Shown piece by piece: positions 7,989 to 14,792 of a stretch of DNA of 19,633 nucleotides. The notes below the pieces were generated by a model, which saw only the letters and a program-made list of their open reading frames with translations, did not search any database and had not been told where the DNA came from. Position 1 is the first letter of the stretch; the number at the start of each line of letters is the position of its first letter. Position numbers and translations under genes: made by a program. The DNA is from CAXRBC01 sp041158045 (lineage in GTDB: Bacteria; Actinomycetota; Acidimicrobiia; Acidimicrobiales; Ilumatobacteraceae), in assembly GCA_041158045.1 (NCBI GenBank), contig JBEBCD010000063.1:1-19633 (forward strand), read 5' to 3'.

Positions 7989-9475
7989 CGCGATCGGCGC
8001 CGTCGCGCCGCCCACTCGTCGACGCGGCGCGCCGCGAGCTTGCCCGACACGAGCACCATCGGGACGCCGACGCCCGGCAGGGTGGACGAGCCGACGAAGA
8101 CGAGCCCGGGCACCCGGTCGTCCACGTTGTTGGGGCGGAACGGACCGGTCTGGAGGAACGTGTGGGCGAGCGCGAAGGGCGTGCCGCGCTCCATGCCCAT
8201 CGCCTCCCAGTCGAGCGGGTCGTAGACCCGCTCGATGACCGGCTCGGTCGGATAGCCGAGCGCTGCGACGCGGGCGCGGAGGTCGCCGACGATGCGGTCG
8301 CGCTCGCGCGCCCAGTCGATGCGGCCGTCGAGGTTGGGCGTCGGCTCGAGCACGTAGAGCGAGGTGTGGCCCTCGGGCGCGAGGCCGGGCGTGTCGATCG
8401 AGTGGAGCGTGACGAGGATCGACGGATCGGGCATGCGCTCGCCGTCCTCGATGAGCGCCTCGAAGGCGCCGCGCCAGTCCCGCCCGAAGTGGATGTTGTG
8501 GTGCGCCGCGCCGGCCGGCGGCAGGCCGCGCACGCCCGCGACCCACAGCAGGCAACTCGGGCTGTAGCGGCCGCGGCGCGCGGCGCGCGGCGCGTCGACG
8601 CCGCCGAGCAGGGTGCGGTACGCGACGGGCAGGTCGGGGTTGCACACCACGGCGTCGGCCTCGACGCGCTCGCTGCCCGCGATCTCGACGCCGGTCACCG
8701 CGCCGCGCGAGCCGGCCGCGCGCAGGATGCGCGTGACCGGCGCCGAGTAGCGGATCGTCGCGCCCGCGTCGGTGACGGCACGGGCGAGCGCGGTGGCCAT
8801 CGCGTGCATGCCGCCGCGGGGGAAGTACACGCCCTCGACGGAGTCCATGTACGTGATGACGGCGTAGAGCGAGAGCGCCTGGTACGGCGCGAGCCCCGCG
8901 TACATCGCCTGGAAGCTGAAGATGCGCTGCAGGCGCTCGTCGCGGAAGAACGATGCGACCTTGCGGTCGAGGCGGGTGAAGCCGCCGAGCCGCACCAGCT
9001 CGAGTCCCGCACGCCACGGGCGCAGGAGGTCGAGCGGCGAGTCGAAGTTGGCGTCGATGAAGGACGACATCTCCGCGCGGTAGAGCCGCTCGAGCCAGTC
9101 GCAGAAGTCGCGGAACCGCGCGGCCTCGACCTTGTCCGAGAAGCGCGCGATCTCGTCGGCCATCGCGTCGCGGCCGTGCCGCACGAACAGCTCGCTGCCG
9201 TCGTCGTACACCGCGCGGTACATCGGGTCGACCTTGGAGATCGGCAGCAGCGCGGGCATCGAGGCGCCGGCGGCGGCGAACGCCTCCTCGAGGAGGTCGG
9301 GCATCGTGAGCACGGTCGGACCGTTGTCGAGGCGGAAGCCCGCACCCTCCACGAGGCCCGCCCGCCCACCGGGGATCGGCTCGCGCTCCACGATGGTGAC
9401 CTCGTGGCCCCGCCCGACGAGATGCGCGGCCGCGGACAGCCCGCCGAGGCCCGCGCCGACGACGACGACCCGCAT
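7985..9475 (-). CDS. crtI: phytoene desaturase CrtI
   Basis: 496 aa, FAD-dependent. GAGLGG at residues 7-12 binds the dinucleotide; EREPIPGGRAG and DNGPTVLTMPDLL follow. The C-terminal GSSTLPGVGVPMVLVSGKLAA (from about residue 462) is the classic bacterial carotenoid desaturase signature (GxxTxPGxGxP). It converts phytoene to lycopene or a related polyene. ATG 9475 shares its A with the crtE stop (TGATG). Being next to crtB and having an intact CrtI signature makes it the primary desaturase, with the paralogue at 4796-6283 acting later. Confidence 0.95.
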   Translation of the reverse strand: MRVVVVGAGLGGLSAAAHLVGRGHEVTIVEREPIPGGRAGLVEGAGFRLDNGPTVLTMPDLLEEAFAAAGASMPALLPISKVDPMYRAVYDDGSELFVRHGRDAMADEIARFSDKVEAARFRDFCDWLERLYRAEMSSFIDANFDSPLDLLRPWRAGLELVRLGGFTRLDRKVASFFRDERLQRIFSFQAMYAGLAPYQALSLYAVITYMDSVEGVYFPRGGMHAMATALARAVTDAGATIRYSAPVTRILRAAGSRGAVTGVEIAGSERVEADAVVCNPDLPVAYRTLLGGVDAPRAARRGRYSPSCLLWVAGVRGLPPAGAAHHNIHFGRDWRGAFEALIEDGERMPDPSILVTLHSIDTPGLAPEGHTSLYVLEPTPNLDGRIDWARERDRIVGDLRARVAALGYPTEPVIERVYDPLDWEAMGMERGTPFALAHTFLQTGPFRPNNVDDRVPGLVFVGSSTLPGVGVPMVLVSGKLAARRVDEWAARRRRSR

Positions 9476-10536
9476 CAGACGCTCCTCCACGAGACGTAGC
9501 CCGCGAGCTCGACGAGCGCGTCGCGGGCCGCGGGCGCGATCGGGGCACGACGGACGGCGGCGACCGCCTCGTCGGTGAGGCGCGCGATCGTCGCCTCGAG
9601 CTCCTCGAGCGCGCCGCACGCGCGGATCGCGTCCTGCACGCGCGCCACGTCGGCGTCGGTCATGCCGGGCCGCCCGACGGTCTCCAGCACGGCGCGCTGC
9701 GCCGGCGTCGCGCGGGCGGTCGCGATCGCGAGCAGCGGCGTGGGCTTGCCCTCGCGCAGGTCGTCGCCGACCGGCTTGCCCGTCTCGGCCGTCTCGCCGA
9801 AGGCGCCGAGCACGTCGTCGCGCATCTGGAACGCGTCGCCGAGCGGCAGGCCGTACGCGGCGAGCGCGGGGAGCAGCGCGTCCCCGCGGCCCGGGTCGGC
9901 GAGGAGCGCCCCGAGTTGCAGCGGGCGCTCGATCGTGTAGCGGCCGCTCTTGTACCGACAGATGCGCTCGGCCGCATCGCGGCGGCGCTCGCGGCGCGCC
10001 GAGCCGAGTACGTCGAGGTACTGGCCGACGTTGAGCTCGATCCGCAGCTCGTGCCACAGCGCCCACGCGGCGGGCGGCGCACCCGCGAGGAGGACGTCGG
10101 CGTAGACGAAGGCCAGGTCACCGATGAGGATCGCCGCGCCCTCGCCGAAGCGCCGGGCCTCGCCCGCCCAGCCCGCGCGCCCGTGGTCGGCCTCGTAGGC
10201 GACGTGCGCCGTCGGCGCCCCACGGCGGGTGGCCGAGCCGTCCATGACGTCGTCGTGGAAGAGCGCGAAGGCGTGCAGCAGCTCGAAGGCCGCGCCCGCG
10301 TCCACCGCGCGGCCGTCGCCGTCGGCGCCGCCCGCGCCGACGAAGCCCCAGTGGCAGAAGGCGGGTCGCAGGCGCTTGCCCCCCGCGCCCACGAGCCGGG
10401 CGATCTCGTCGACGGGCCGCGCGAGGTCGGGGTCGAGCGCCGCCCAGCGAGTGCGCTCGGCGTCGAGGAGGGAGCGGAGGCGCGCGTCGACGCGCTCGGC
10501 GATCGGACGCAGCGACGAGGGAGGGCGGGGCGCCAC
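9475..10536 (-). CDS. crtE: polyprenyl diphosphate synthase, probable geranylgeranyl diphosphate synthase
   Basis: 353 aa from GTG 10536, which lies 9 nt after the xseB stop. It is a trans-isoprenyl diphosphate synthase with the first Asp-rich motif DDVMD (residues 95-99), GGKRLRP (52-58) and the second motif MRDDVLGAFG (238-247) followed by GKPVGDDLREGKPTP. It should extend allylic diphosphates with isopentenyl diphosphate. Position at the head of the crt genes makes it the GGPP supplier (CrtE), although product length cannot be read reliably from the sequence. The upstream Shine-Dalgarno is weak, consistent with translational coupling to xseB. Confidence 0.92.
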   Translation of the reverse strand: MAPRPPSSLRPIAERVDARLRSLLDAERTRWAALDPDLARPVDEIARLVGAGGKRLRPAFCHWGFVGAGGADGDGRAVDAGAAFELLHAFALFHDDVMDGSATRRGAPTAHVAYEADHGRAGWAGEARRFGEGAAILIGDLAFVYADVLLAGAPPAAWALWHELRIELNVGQYLDVLGSARRERRRDAAERICRYKSGRYTIERPLQLGALLADPGRGDALLPALAAYGLPLGDAFQMRDDVLGAFGETAETGKPVGDDLREGKPTPLLAIATARATPAQRAVLETVGRPGMTDADVARVQDAIRACGALEELEATIARLTDEAVAAVRRAPIAPAARDALVELAGYVSWRSV

Positions 10537-10545
10537 GTCGCGAGG

Positions 10546-10752
10546 CTACGACTCGCGCGCGGCGAGGACCTCGTCGATCTGCAACTTCGCGGCGGCGATG
10601 CGCGCGCGGCACGCCTCGATGAGCTCGGCGGCGCGACGCACCCGCTCCGCGAGTGCGTCGACGTCGGCGTCCTCGGCCTCGAGCCCCTCGAGGATCTCCT
10701 CGAGCTCGGCCACCGCCTCGGCGTACCCGATCTCCCGTCGCTTCGTCGTCAC
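10546..10752 (-). CDS. xseB: exodeoxyribonuclease VII small subunit
   Basis: 68 aa, normal size. The conserved helical core is seen as YAEAVAELEEILEGLE followed by DVDALAERVRRAAELIEACRARI. XseB binds XseA to make the ATP-independent, metal-independent single-strand exonuclease VII. GTG 10752 overlaps the xseA stop as GTGA, the usual xseA-xseB coupling. The next gene, crtE, starts 9 nt later; the xseB-crtE order also resembles loci where xseB precedes the ispA prenyltransferase. Confidence 0.95.
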   Translation of the reverse strand: MTTKRREIGYAEAVAELEEILEGLEAEDADVDALAERVRRAAELIEACRARIAAAKLQIDEVLAARES

Positions 10753-11945
10753 GCGTCGCCTCCCGTCGTGGTGCGCGTCACGGTACTCGCGATCTCGCCC
10801 GCGGCGACGGTCGTGACGATCGCGTCGCCCTCCCGCAGCGACGCCGCGTCGCGCACGACGCGACCGCCGGCGTCGCGCGTGATGCTCCAGCCCCGCCGCA
10901 TGACCTGCACGGGGTCGAGCAGGCGGAGGCGGTCGGCGTGGGCGTCGAGGCGCGCGGTCTCGAGGCGCACGACCTCGCGCGGACGGCGCGCGATCGCCTG
11001 CTCGACGAGGGCGAGGTGTCGGGCGCGGGCGTCGAGGAGCGCCACGGCCCGCGCCGCGACGCCGTCCCACGCGTCCTCGGTGCGGCGCACCCACGCGCGC
11101 ACCCGCTCGACGACCGCGACGGCGGCCGCCGTCGGGGTCTTGTGCGCCTCGTGGGCGACCTCGTCGGCGACGCTCACATCGCGCTCGTGGCCGATGCCCG
11201 TGAGCACCGGGTGTCGGCACGCGGCGATGGCCGACGCGATCTCGATGCCGTCGAACGCCATGAGGTCGGCCTTGGACCCACCGCCGCGCACGAGGAGCAG
11301 CACGTCGAGGTCGTCGCGGGCGTCGAGTGCGCGCAGCGCGGCGACCACCGTGCGCGGCGCGTCGTCGCCCTGCACGCGCGCGTCGTGCACGACGACGCGG
11401 AAGCCGATGCCCGAGTCGACGAGCGTCTTGCGCACGTCGGCGAGCGCGTCGCTGCCCGCACTCGTGACGATGCCGAGCCGCAGGGGCACGAGGGGCATGG
11501 CGACCCCACGGTTGGCGTCGTAGCGGCCGTCGGCCCGCAGCGCCGCGACCGTCGCGTCGCGCTGCGCGACGAGGTCGCCGAGCGTGAAGCGCGGGTCGAG
11601 GTCGGAGACCTTGAAGGAAAACCGCCCCGAGGCGTGCCAGACGTCGGCGGTGCCGTACATCCGCACCCGCAGGCCGTTGGTGAGCTCGAGGCCCGCGTCG
11701 GACAGGGTGCGCGAGAGGCGCGCCCACACGCCGCGCCAGATGGCCACCGAGATCGTCGCCTGGCGGCCCTCCTCGCGGTCGGCGAGGTCGAAGTAGACGT
11801 GACCCTTCGCACCCGCCGCGGCGGAGAGCTTCATCACCTCGCCCTGGATCCAGACGCCGCGTCCCGTCGCGCCCGCGATCGCACCATTGACGAGATCGAT
11901 GAACTCGTGGATCGAGTACGTGTGCCCTGCGTCGGCGCCCGCCAC
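10749..11945 (-). CDS. xseA: exodeoxyribonuclease VII large subunit
   Basis: 398 aa. The N-terminal OB-fold (about residues 10-105, with WIQGEVMKLS and GHVYFDL) is followed by the catalytic core, with GIVTSAGSDALAD, the glycine-rich LLVRGGGSKADLMAFD, and HPVLTGIGHERDVSVADEVA. The C-terminal helical part is followed by an OB-like beta tail (VMRRGWSITRDAGG). The GTG at 11945 is the first possible start before TYSIHEFIDL, the normal family beginning, and it has no ribosome site. A TATCGT box 9 nt upstream suggests a leaderless transcript. This appears to be the first gene of the long run down to cysO. Confidence 0.95.
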   Translation of the reverse strand: MAGADAGHTYSIHEFIDLVNGAIAGATGRGVWIQGEVMKLSAAAGAKGHVYFDLADREEGRQATISVAIWRGVWARLSRTLSDAGLELTNGLRVRMYGTADVWHASGRFSFKVSDLDPRFTLGDLVAQRDATVAALRADGRYDANRGVAMPLVPLRLGIVTSAGSDALADVRKTLVDSGIGFRVVVHDARVQGDDAPRTVVAALRALDARDDLDVLLLVRGGGSKADLMAFDGIEIASAIAACRHPVLTGIGHERDVSVADEVAHEAHKTPTAAAVAVVERVRAWVRRTEDAWDGVAARAVALLDARARHLALVEQAIARRPREVVRLETARLDAHADRLRLLDPVQVMRRGWSITRDAGGRVVRDAASLREGDAIVTTVAAGEIASTVTRTTTGGDA

Positions 11946-11971
11946 GGCGGGCCACGATACGGTGAGCGGCC
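11946..11971. promoter_or_regulatory. 26-bp divergent promoter between xseA and hydrolase gene
   Basis: On the minus strand TATCGT (11954-11959) and on the plus strand TACGGT (11958-11963) both fit TAnnnT and overlap by two bases. Each lies 8-9 nt from the start codon on its strand, as expected for leaderless transcripts. Neither side has a Shine-Dalgarno. Polymerase could occupy only one direction at a time. Confidence 0.45.
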
Positions 11972-13510
11972 ATGCGACGCACGGGTCGGCGCCTCGCGGC
12001 GCTCGCCACGGTGGGCGCGCTCGCGCTCGCCGCGTGCGGCGAGCGCATCATCGTCGGCTCCAGCAGCGACACGGCCCCGGACGGCGGGCCCGCCGGCGGG
12101 GCCGCGACCACCACCGCCCCGGCCGCGCCGGCGCCCGCCGCGGATGGCGAGATCGCGTGGCGCCCCTGTAGCGAGGGCGCGACGCTCGAGTGCGGCACCC
12201 TCGCCGTGCCCTACGACTACGACGATCCGGCGATCGGCACCTTCCGGCTCCGGCTCGTGCGGCGGCCCGCCACCGACCCGACGCGCCGCATCGGCTCGAT
12301 GCTGGTGAACCCCGGCGGCCCCGGCTTCGGCGGCACGAGCGTCGCCGAGAATGCGCAGTGGTACTTCTCCGCCGATCTGCTCGCGACCTTCGACGTCGTG
12401 GGATGGGACCCGCGCGGCACCGGCGAGTCCGAGCCCGCCATCGACTGCGTCGACACCTACGACGAGTACTTCGGGCTGGACTCGCCGCCCGGGACGCCCG
12501 AGGAGAAGGAGGCGCTCGTCGACGCGTCGCAGGCGTTCAACGACGCGTGCGAGGAGCGCAGCGGCGCGATCCTGCCCTACGTGTCGACGCGTGCGAGCGC
12601 GCAGGACATGGACGCGATCCGGCGCGCGCTCGGCGAGGACCGGATCACGTACTTCGGCTTCAGCTACGGCTCCGAGCTCGGCGCCACCTGGGTCACCATG
12701 TACCCCGGGACGGTGCGGGCAGCGGTCCTCGACGGTGCCTCGGACCCCAACGCCACGAGCGTCGAGGCGGGCCTCGCGCAGGCGCGGGGCTTCGAGCAGC
12801 AGCTCGACGCCTTCCTCGCCGACTGCTCCGCGCGGCCCGCGTGCGCGTTCCACAGCGGCGGGGACGCGGAGGGCGCCCTCGACCGGCTCATCGCGGGCAT
12901 CGATGCGCGGCCGGTGCCGACGTCCGCCGGGCGCATCCCCGTGACCCAGGGCGTGCTCTTCACCGCGATCGCCCAGGCGATGTACAGCGACACGCTCTGG
13001 CCGCAGCTCGCGGCGGGGCTCGCGGCCGCGGTGGGCGGCGACGGCACCGGGCTGCTCGCGCTCTACGACGAGTACTACCAGCGCCAGCCCGACGGCACGT
13101 ACGGCAACGAGCTCGAGGCGTTCATCGCCATCTCGTGCCTCGACGACCCGGGCCCGGTGGGGATCGAGGCGGCCGACGCGATCATCCCCGAGTTCGAGCG
13201 GGCGGCGAAGCGCTTCGGCCCGAGCTTCGCCTACGGCTACTCGTGCGCGCTGTGGCCCGTGCCGCAGGCGCGGCGCGTCGACATCACCGGCGCGGGCGCG
13301 GGGCCGGTCGTCGTGATCGGTACGACGGGCGATGCAGCGACGCCGTTGTCGTCGTCACGCACCGCGGCCGCCACGCTCGAGGAGGGCATCCTCCTCGTCG
13401 TCGACGCCGACCGCCACACCGGCTACGGCGAGAACCAGTGCATCGTCGACCTCGTCGACGCCTACCTCATCGATCTCGAGGTGCCGAAGGCCGAGACGGT
13501 CTGCCGGTAG
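11972..13510 (+). CDS. lipoprotein alpha/beta hydrolase, TAP-like secreted peptidase
   Basis: 512 aa. The N-terminus is a lipoprotein signal (MRR.GRR, a hydrophobic run, then LALAAC, with C22 as the lipidated residue), then a low-complexity Ala/Pro/Thr/Gly linker to about residue 58. The catalytic domain matches the Streptomyces tripeptidyl aminopeptidase/SlpD group (peptidase family S33): oxyanion region NPGGPGFGG, WDPRGTGES, nucleophile S231 in GFSYGSELG, D454 in TTGDAATP and H482 in DADRHTGYG. Paired cysteines in the lid region (ADCSARPACAF and others) fit an extracytoplasmic location. It probably trims peptides outside the membrane. It is divergent from xseA and convergent with the AhpD-like gene. 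Exact substrate unknown. Confidence 0.9.
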   Translation: MRRTGRRLAALATVGALALAACGERIIVGSSSDTAPDGGPAGGAATTTAPAAPAPAADGEIAWRPCSEGATLECGTLAVPYDYDDPAIGTFRLRLVRRPATDPTRRIGSMLVNPGGPGFGGTSVAENAQWYFSADLLATFDVVGWDPRGTGESEPAIDCVDTYDEYFGLDSPPGTPEEKEALVDASQAFNDACEERSGAILPYVSTRASAQDMDAIRRALGEDRITYFGFSYGSELGATWVTMYPGTVRAAVLDGASDPNATSVEAGLAQARGFEQQLDAFLADCSARPACAFHSGGDAEGALDRLIAGIDARPVPTSAGRIPVTQGVLFTAIAQAMYSDTLWPQLAAGLAAAVGGDGTGLLALYDEYYQRQPDGTYGNELEAFIAISCLDDPGPVGIEAADAIIPEFERAAKRFGPSFAYGYSCALWPVPQARRVDITGAGAGPVVVIGTTGDAATPLSSSRTAAATLEEGILLVVDADRHTGYGENQCIVDLVDAYLIDLEVPKAETVCR

Positions 13511-13529
13511 CGGCGCCGGTCGCGCCCGG

Positions 13530-14597
13530 TCACCCGCCGTGCGTGGGCCGGTCGGGGTCGCGTCGCGACGCGAATCCGTCCGCGCCCGCGAGCGCGCCGG
13601 CCTCGGCGCGATCCGCCCGGTCGAGCAGCGCGCCGGTGGCGTCGGCGAGGCGGGTCATCATCTCGAAGTTGGCCGCCACGGCGGCGGCGTCGACCATCGC
13701 GCGCGGACCCATCGCCGCGGAGAGGCGGGCGCGCGCACGGGCGCGCGCCCCCTCACCCTCCGCGCCGTCGGGGAGCGTGGCCGCGTCGGCCAGCGCGATC
13801 AACGCGTCGGCGTGCGGGACGCCCACGCGCAGCGAGGCGAGATCCACCGCCACCTCCTGGGTCCGGCCGCTCCAACTGAGCATGCTCGCGTGCGACGACG
13901 TTCAATAGTGGCACTCGCGCCGCTGCGACACGCGGGTCGCGACGAGCTCGATCTCGACGCGCGTGAGCGTGCCGCGGGTCCATCGCGGGTCGACCATCTC
14001 GGCGTCGGGGATGTACTGCGCGGCCGCGAGGCGCCAGAGCAGGTCGTGCGCGGGGGGCACCGCGGTGAGCGCCTGCACGACGGCGGCCGTGGCGTCGGCG
14101 GGTGCGGCGACGGGCACCCAGTTGCGACGCGCCTCGGCGAGCGCGGGCGGCGCGGCGCGGGTCGGGTCGCCCGCGGGACCGTCGGGCGCGGCGTCGAGCG
14201 CGCGGGGGGCGAGGCCGAGCGTCCTGCGCAGCGACGTGAGCGCGGCGACGACGCACACGACGCCGACGAGCTCCACGTAGGCGAGCGGGTCGAGCGCGGT
14301 GCGCACCCGGTCGTACCAGTCGCGCGTGAGCGTGGCGGCGTGGCGCGCGATGCGGGCCGCGGCGTCGTGGGCCGCGGCGGGTGCGGCGTCGAGCGCGCCG
14401 TCGGCGAGGGCGCCGGGGACGCTCGAGGCGGCGACCCACGGCGGCGGCGGGTCGGCGACCCACATCGCGTCGGCGGCGGTGCGGGCGAGCGCGCGGCGCG
14501 CGGCGGCGGACCACCGGGGGCCGGGGCGGGACAACGACGCCCACGCCTCGTCGTGCACCGACGCGAGGTCGGCGCGCACGTCAGCGGTGGTCGTCAT
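13530..14597 (-). CDS. AhpD-like peroxidase, probable selenoprotein (in-frame TGA as Sec232)
   Basis: This is read as one 355-codon gene from ATG 14597 with TGA at 13904-13902 translated as selenocysteine. Before the TGA, the protein has a long Ala-rich helical region and then the carboxymuconolactone decarboxylase/AhpD motif. E217, C229, TGA232 and H236 give E-x11-C-x2-U-x3-H, exactly the spacing of the AhpD relay E-x11-C-x2-C-x3-H, where the second Cys is the reactive one. After the TGA the frame is open for 123 codons with typical family sequence (SMLSWSGRTQEVAVDL, MGPRAMVDAAAVAANFEMM). A SECIS-like hairpin follows the TGA. Expected role: cytoplasmic thiol/selenol peroxidase or disulfide reductase. 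Alternatives are a nonsense mutation or a sequencing error at a Cys codon. It starts 8 nt after a tRNA-Ser CCA and has no Shine-Dalgarno. Confidence 0.82.
13864..13888 (-). promoter_or_regulatory. SECIS-like hairpin after the TGA
   Basis: Starting 13 nt after the TGA, the mRNA can fold with upper stem GCUC/GAGC and apical loop AGUUG (13877-13873). The stem extends through U-G, C-G, G-C, G-C and C-G pairs, with two bulged As. Bacterial SECIS hairpins lie directly downstream of UGA inside the coding region, with a G then U early in a small apical loop about 16-37 nt from the UGA; here the loop starts at nt 25. A competing fold is the palindrome GAGCATGCTC at 13878-13887. Confidence 0.55.
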
Positions 14598-14605
14598 GGT
14601 GCGAG

Positions 14606-14695
14606 TGGCGGAAGGGGTGGGATTTGAACCCACGGTCGGCATACACCGACAACGGTTTTCGAGACCGTCCCATTCGGCCGCTCTGGCACCCTTCC
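14606..14695 (-). tRNA. tRNA-Ser(CGA)
   Basis: The acceptor stem is GGAAGGG (14695-14689) paired with CCCTTCC (14616-14610). The anticodon stem ACGGT/ACCGT encloses loop CTCGAAA with anticodon CGA (reads UCG). A long class II variable arm follows, and the T arm is GTGGG-TTCAAAT-CCCAC. Discriminator G is followed by an encoded CCA (14608-14606). The structure is the serine type; the anticodon rules out tRNA-Sec. Confidence 0.97.
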
Positions 14696-14703
14696 GTCCC
14701 GAG

Positions 14704-14709
14704 ACGCTA
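14704..14709 (-). promoter_or_regulatory. candidate -10 box of tRNA-Ser(CGA)
   Basis: TAGCGT on the minus strand, 8 nt from the mature tRNA 5' end. It lies inside the 10-mer CGTCGGTAGC that also precedes the other tRNA-Ser in this window at nearly the same distance. Confidence 0.45.
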
Positions 14710-14719
14710 CCGACGTGCG

Positions 14720-14749
14720 GAGGGGGCGGGGCTCGCGCCCCGCCCCCTC
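14720..14749 (-). terminator. perfect 13-bp GC hairpin downstream of proX
   Basis: GAGGGGGCGGGGC (14720-14732) and its exact reverse complement (14737-14749) surround a 4-nt loop, TCGC. It lies between the proX stop and tRNA-Ser(CGA). It is a very stable stem without a U-run, as is typical of terminators in GC-rich actinobacteria. Confidence 0.75.
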
Positions 14750-14764
14750 GCGACGATCTCCGTG

Positions 14765-14783
14765 GACGCCCGCGCGGGGCGTC
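14765..14783 (-). terminator. second hairpin immediately after proX
   Basis: A 7-bp stem, GACGCCC (14765-14771) with GGGCGTC (14777-14783), and a 5-nt loop, 9 nt beyond the proX stop. With the 13-bp hairpin further on it forms a tandem pair that should isolate the transporter gene from the tRNA. Confidence 0.5.
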
Positions 14784-14792
14784 GCGCGACGA

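Noticed and set aside
13530..13883. A separate 117-aa gene starting at ATG 13883
   Set aside because: It is in the same frame as the upstream part, lacks its own ribosome site, and is the normal C-terminal continuation of the AhpD-like domain.
13902..14642. The upstream part of the AhpD-like gene as an independent 246-aa protein starting at 14642
   Set aside because: The first residues from 14642 are coded inside tRNA-Ser, and the product would end four residues into the active-site motif, after CHY.
14606..14695. The tRNA next to the selenoprotein gene as tRNA-Sec
   Set aside because: The anticodon is CGA, not TCA, and the acceptor stem has the normal 7 bp, so it is an ordinary tRNA-Ser.
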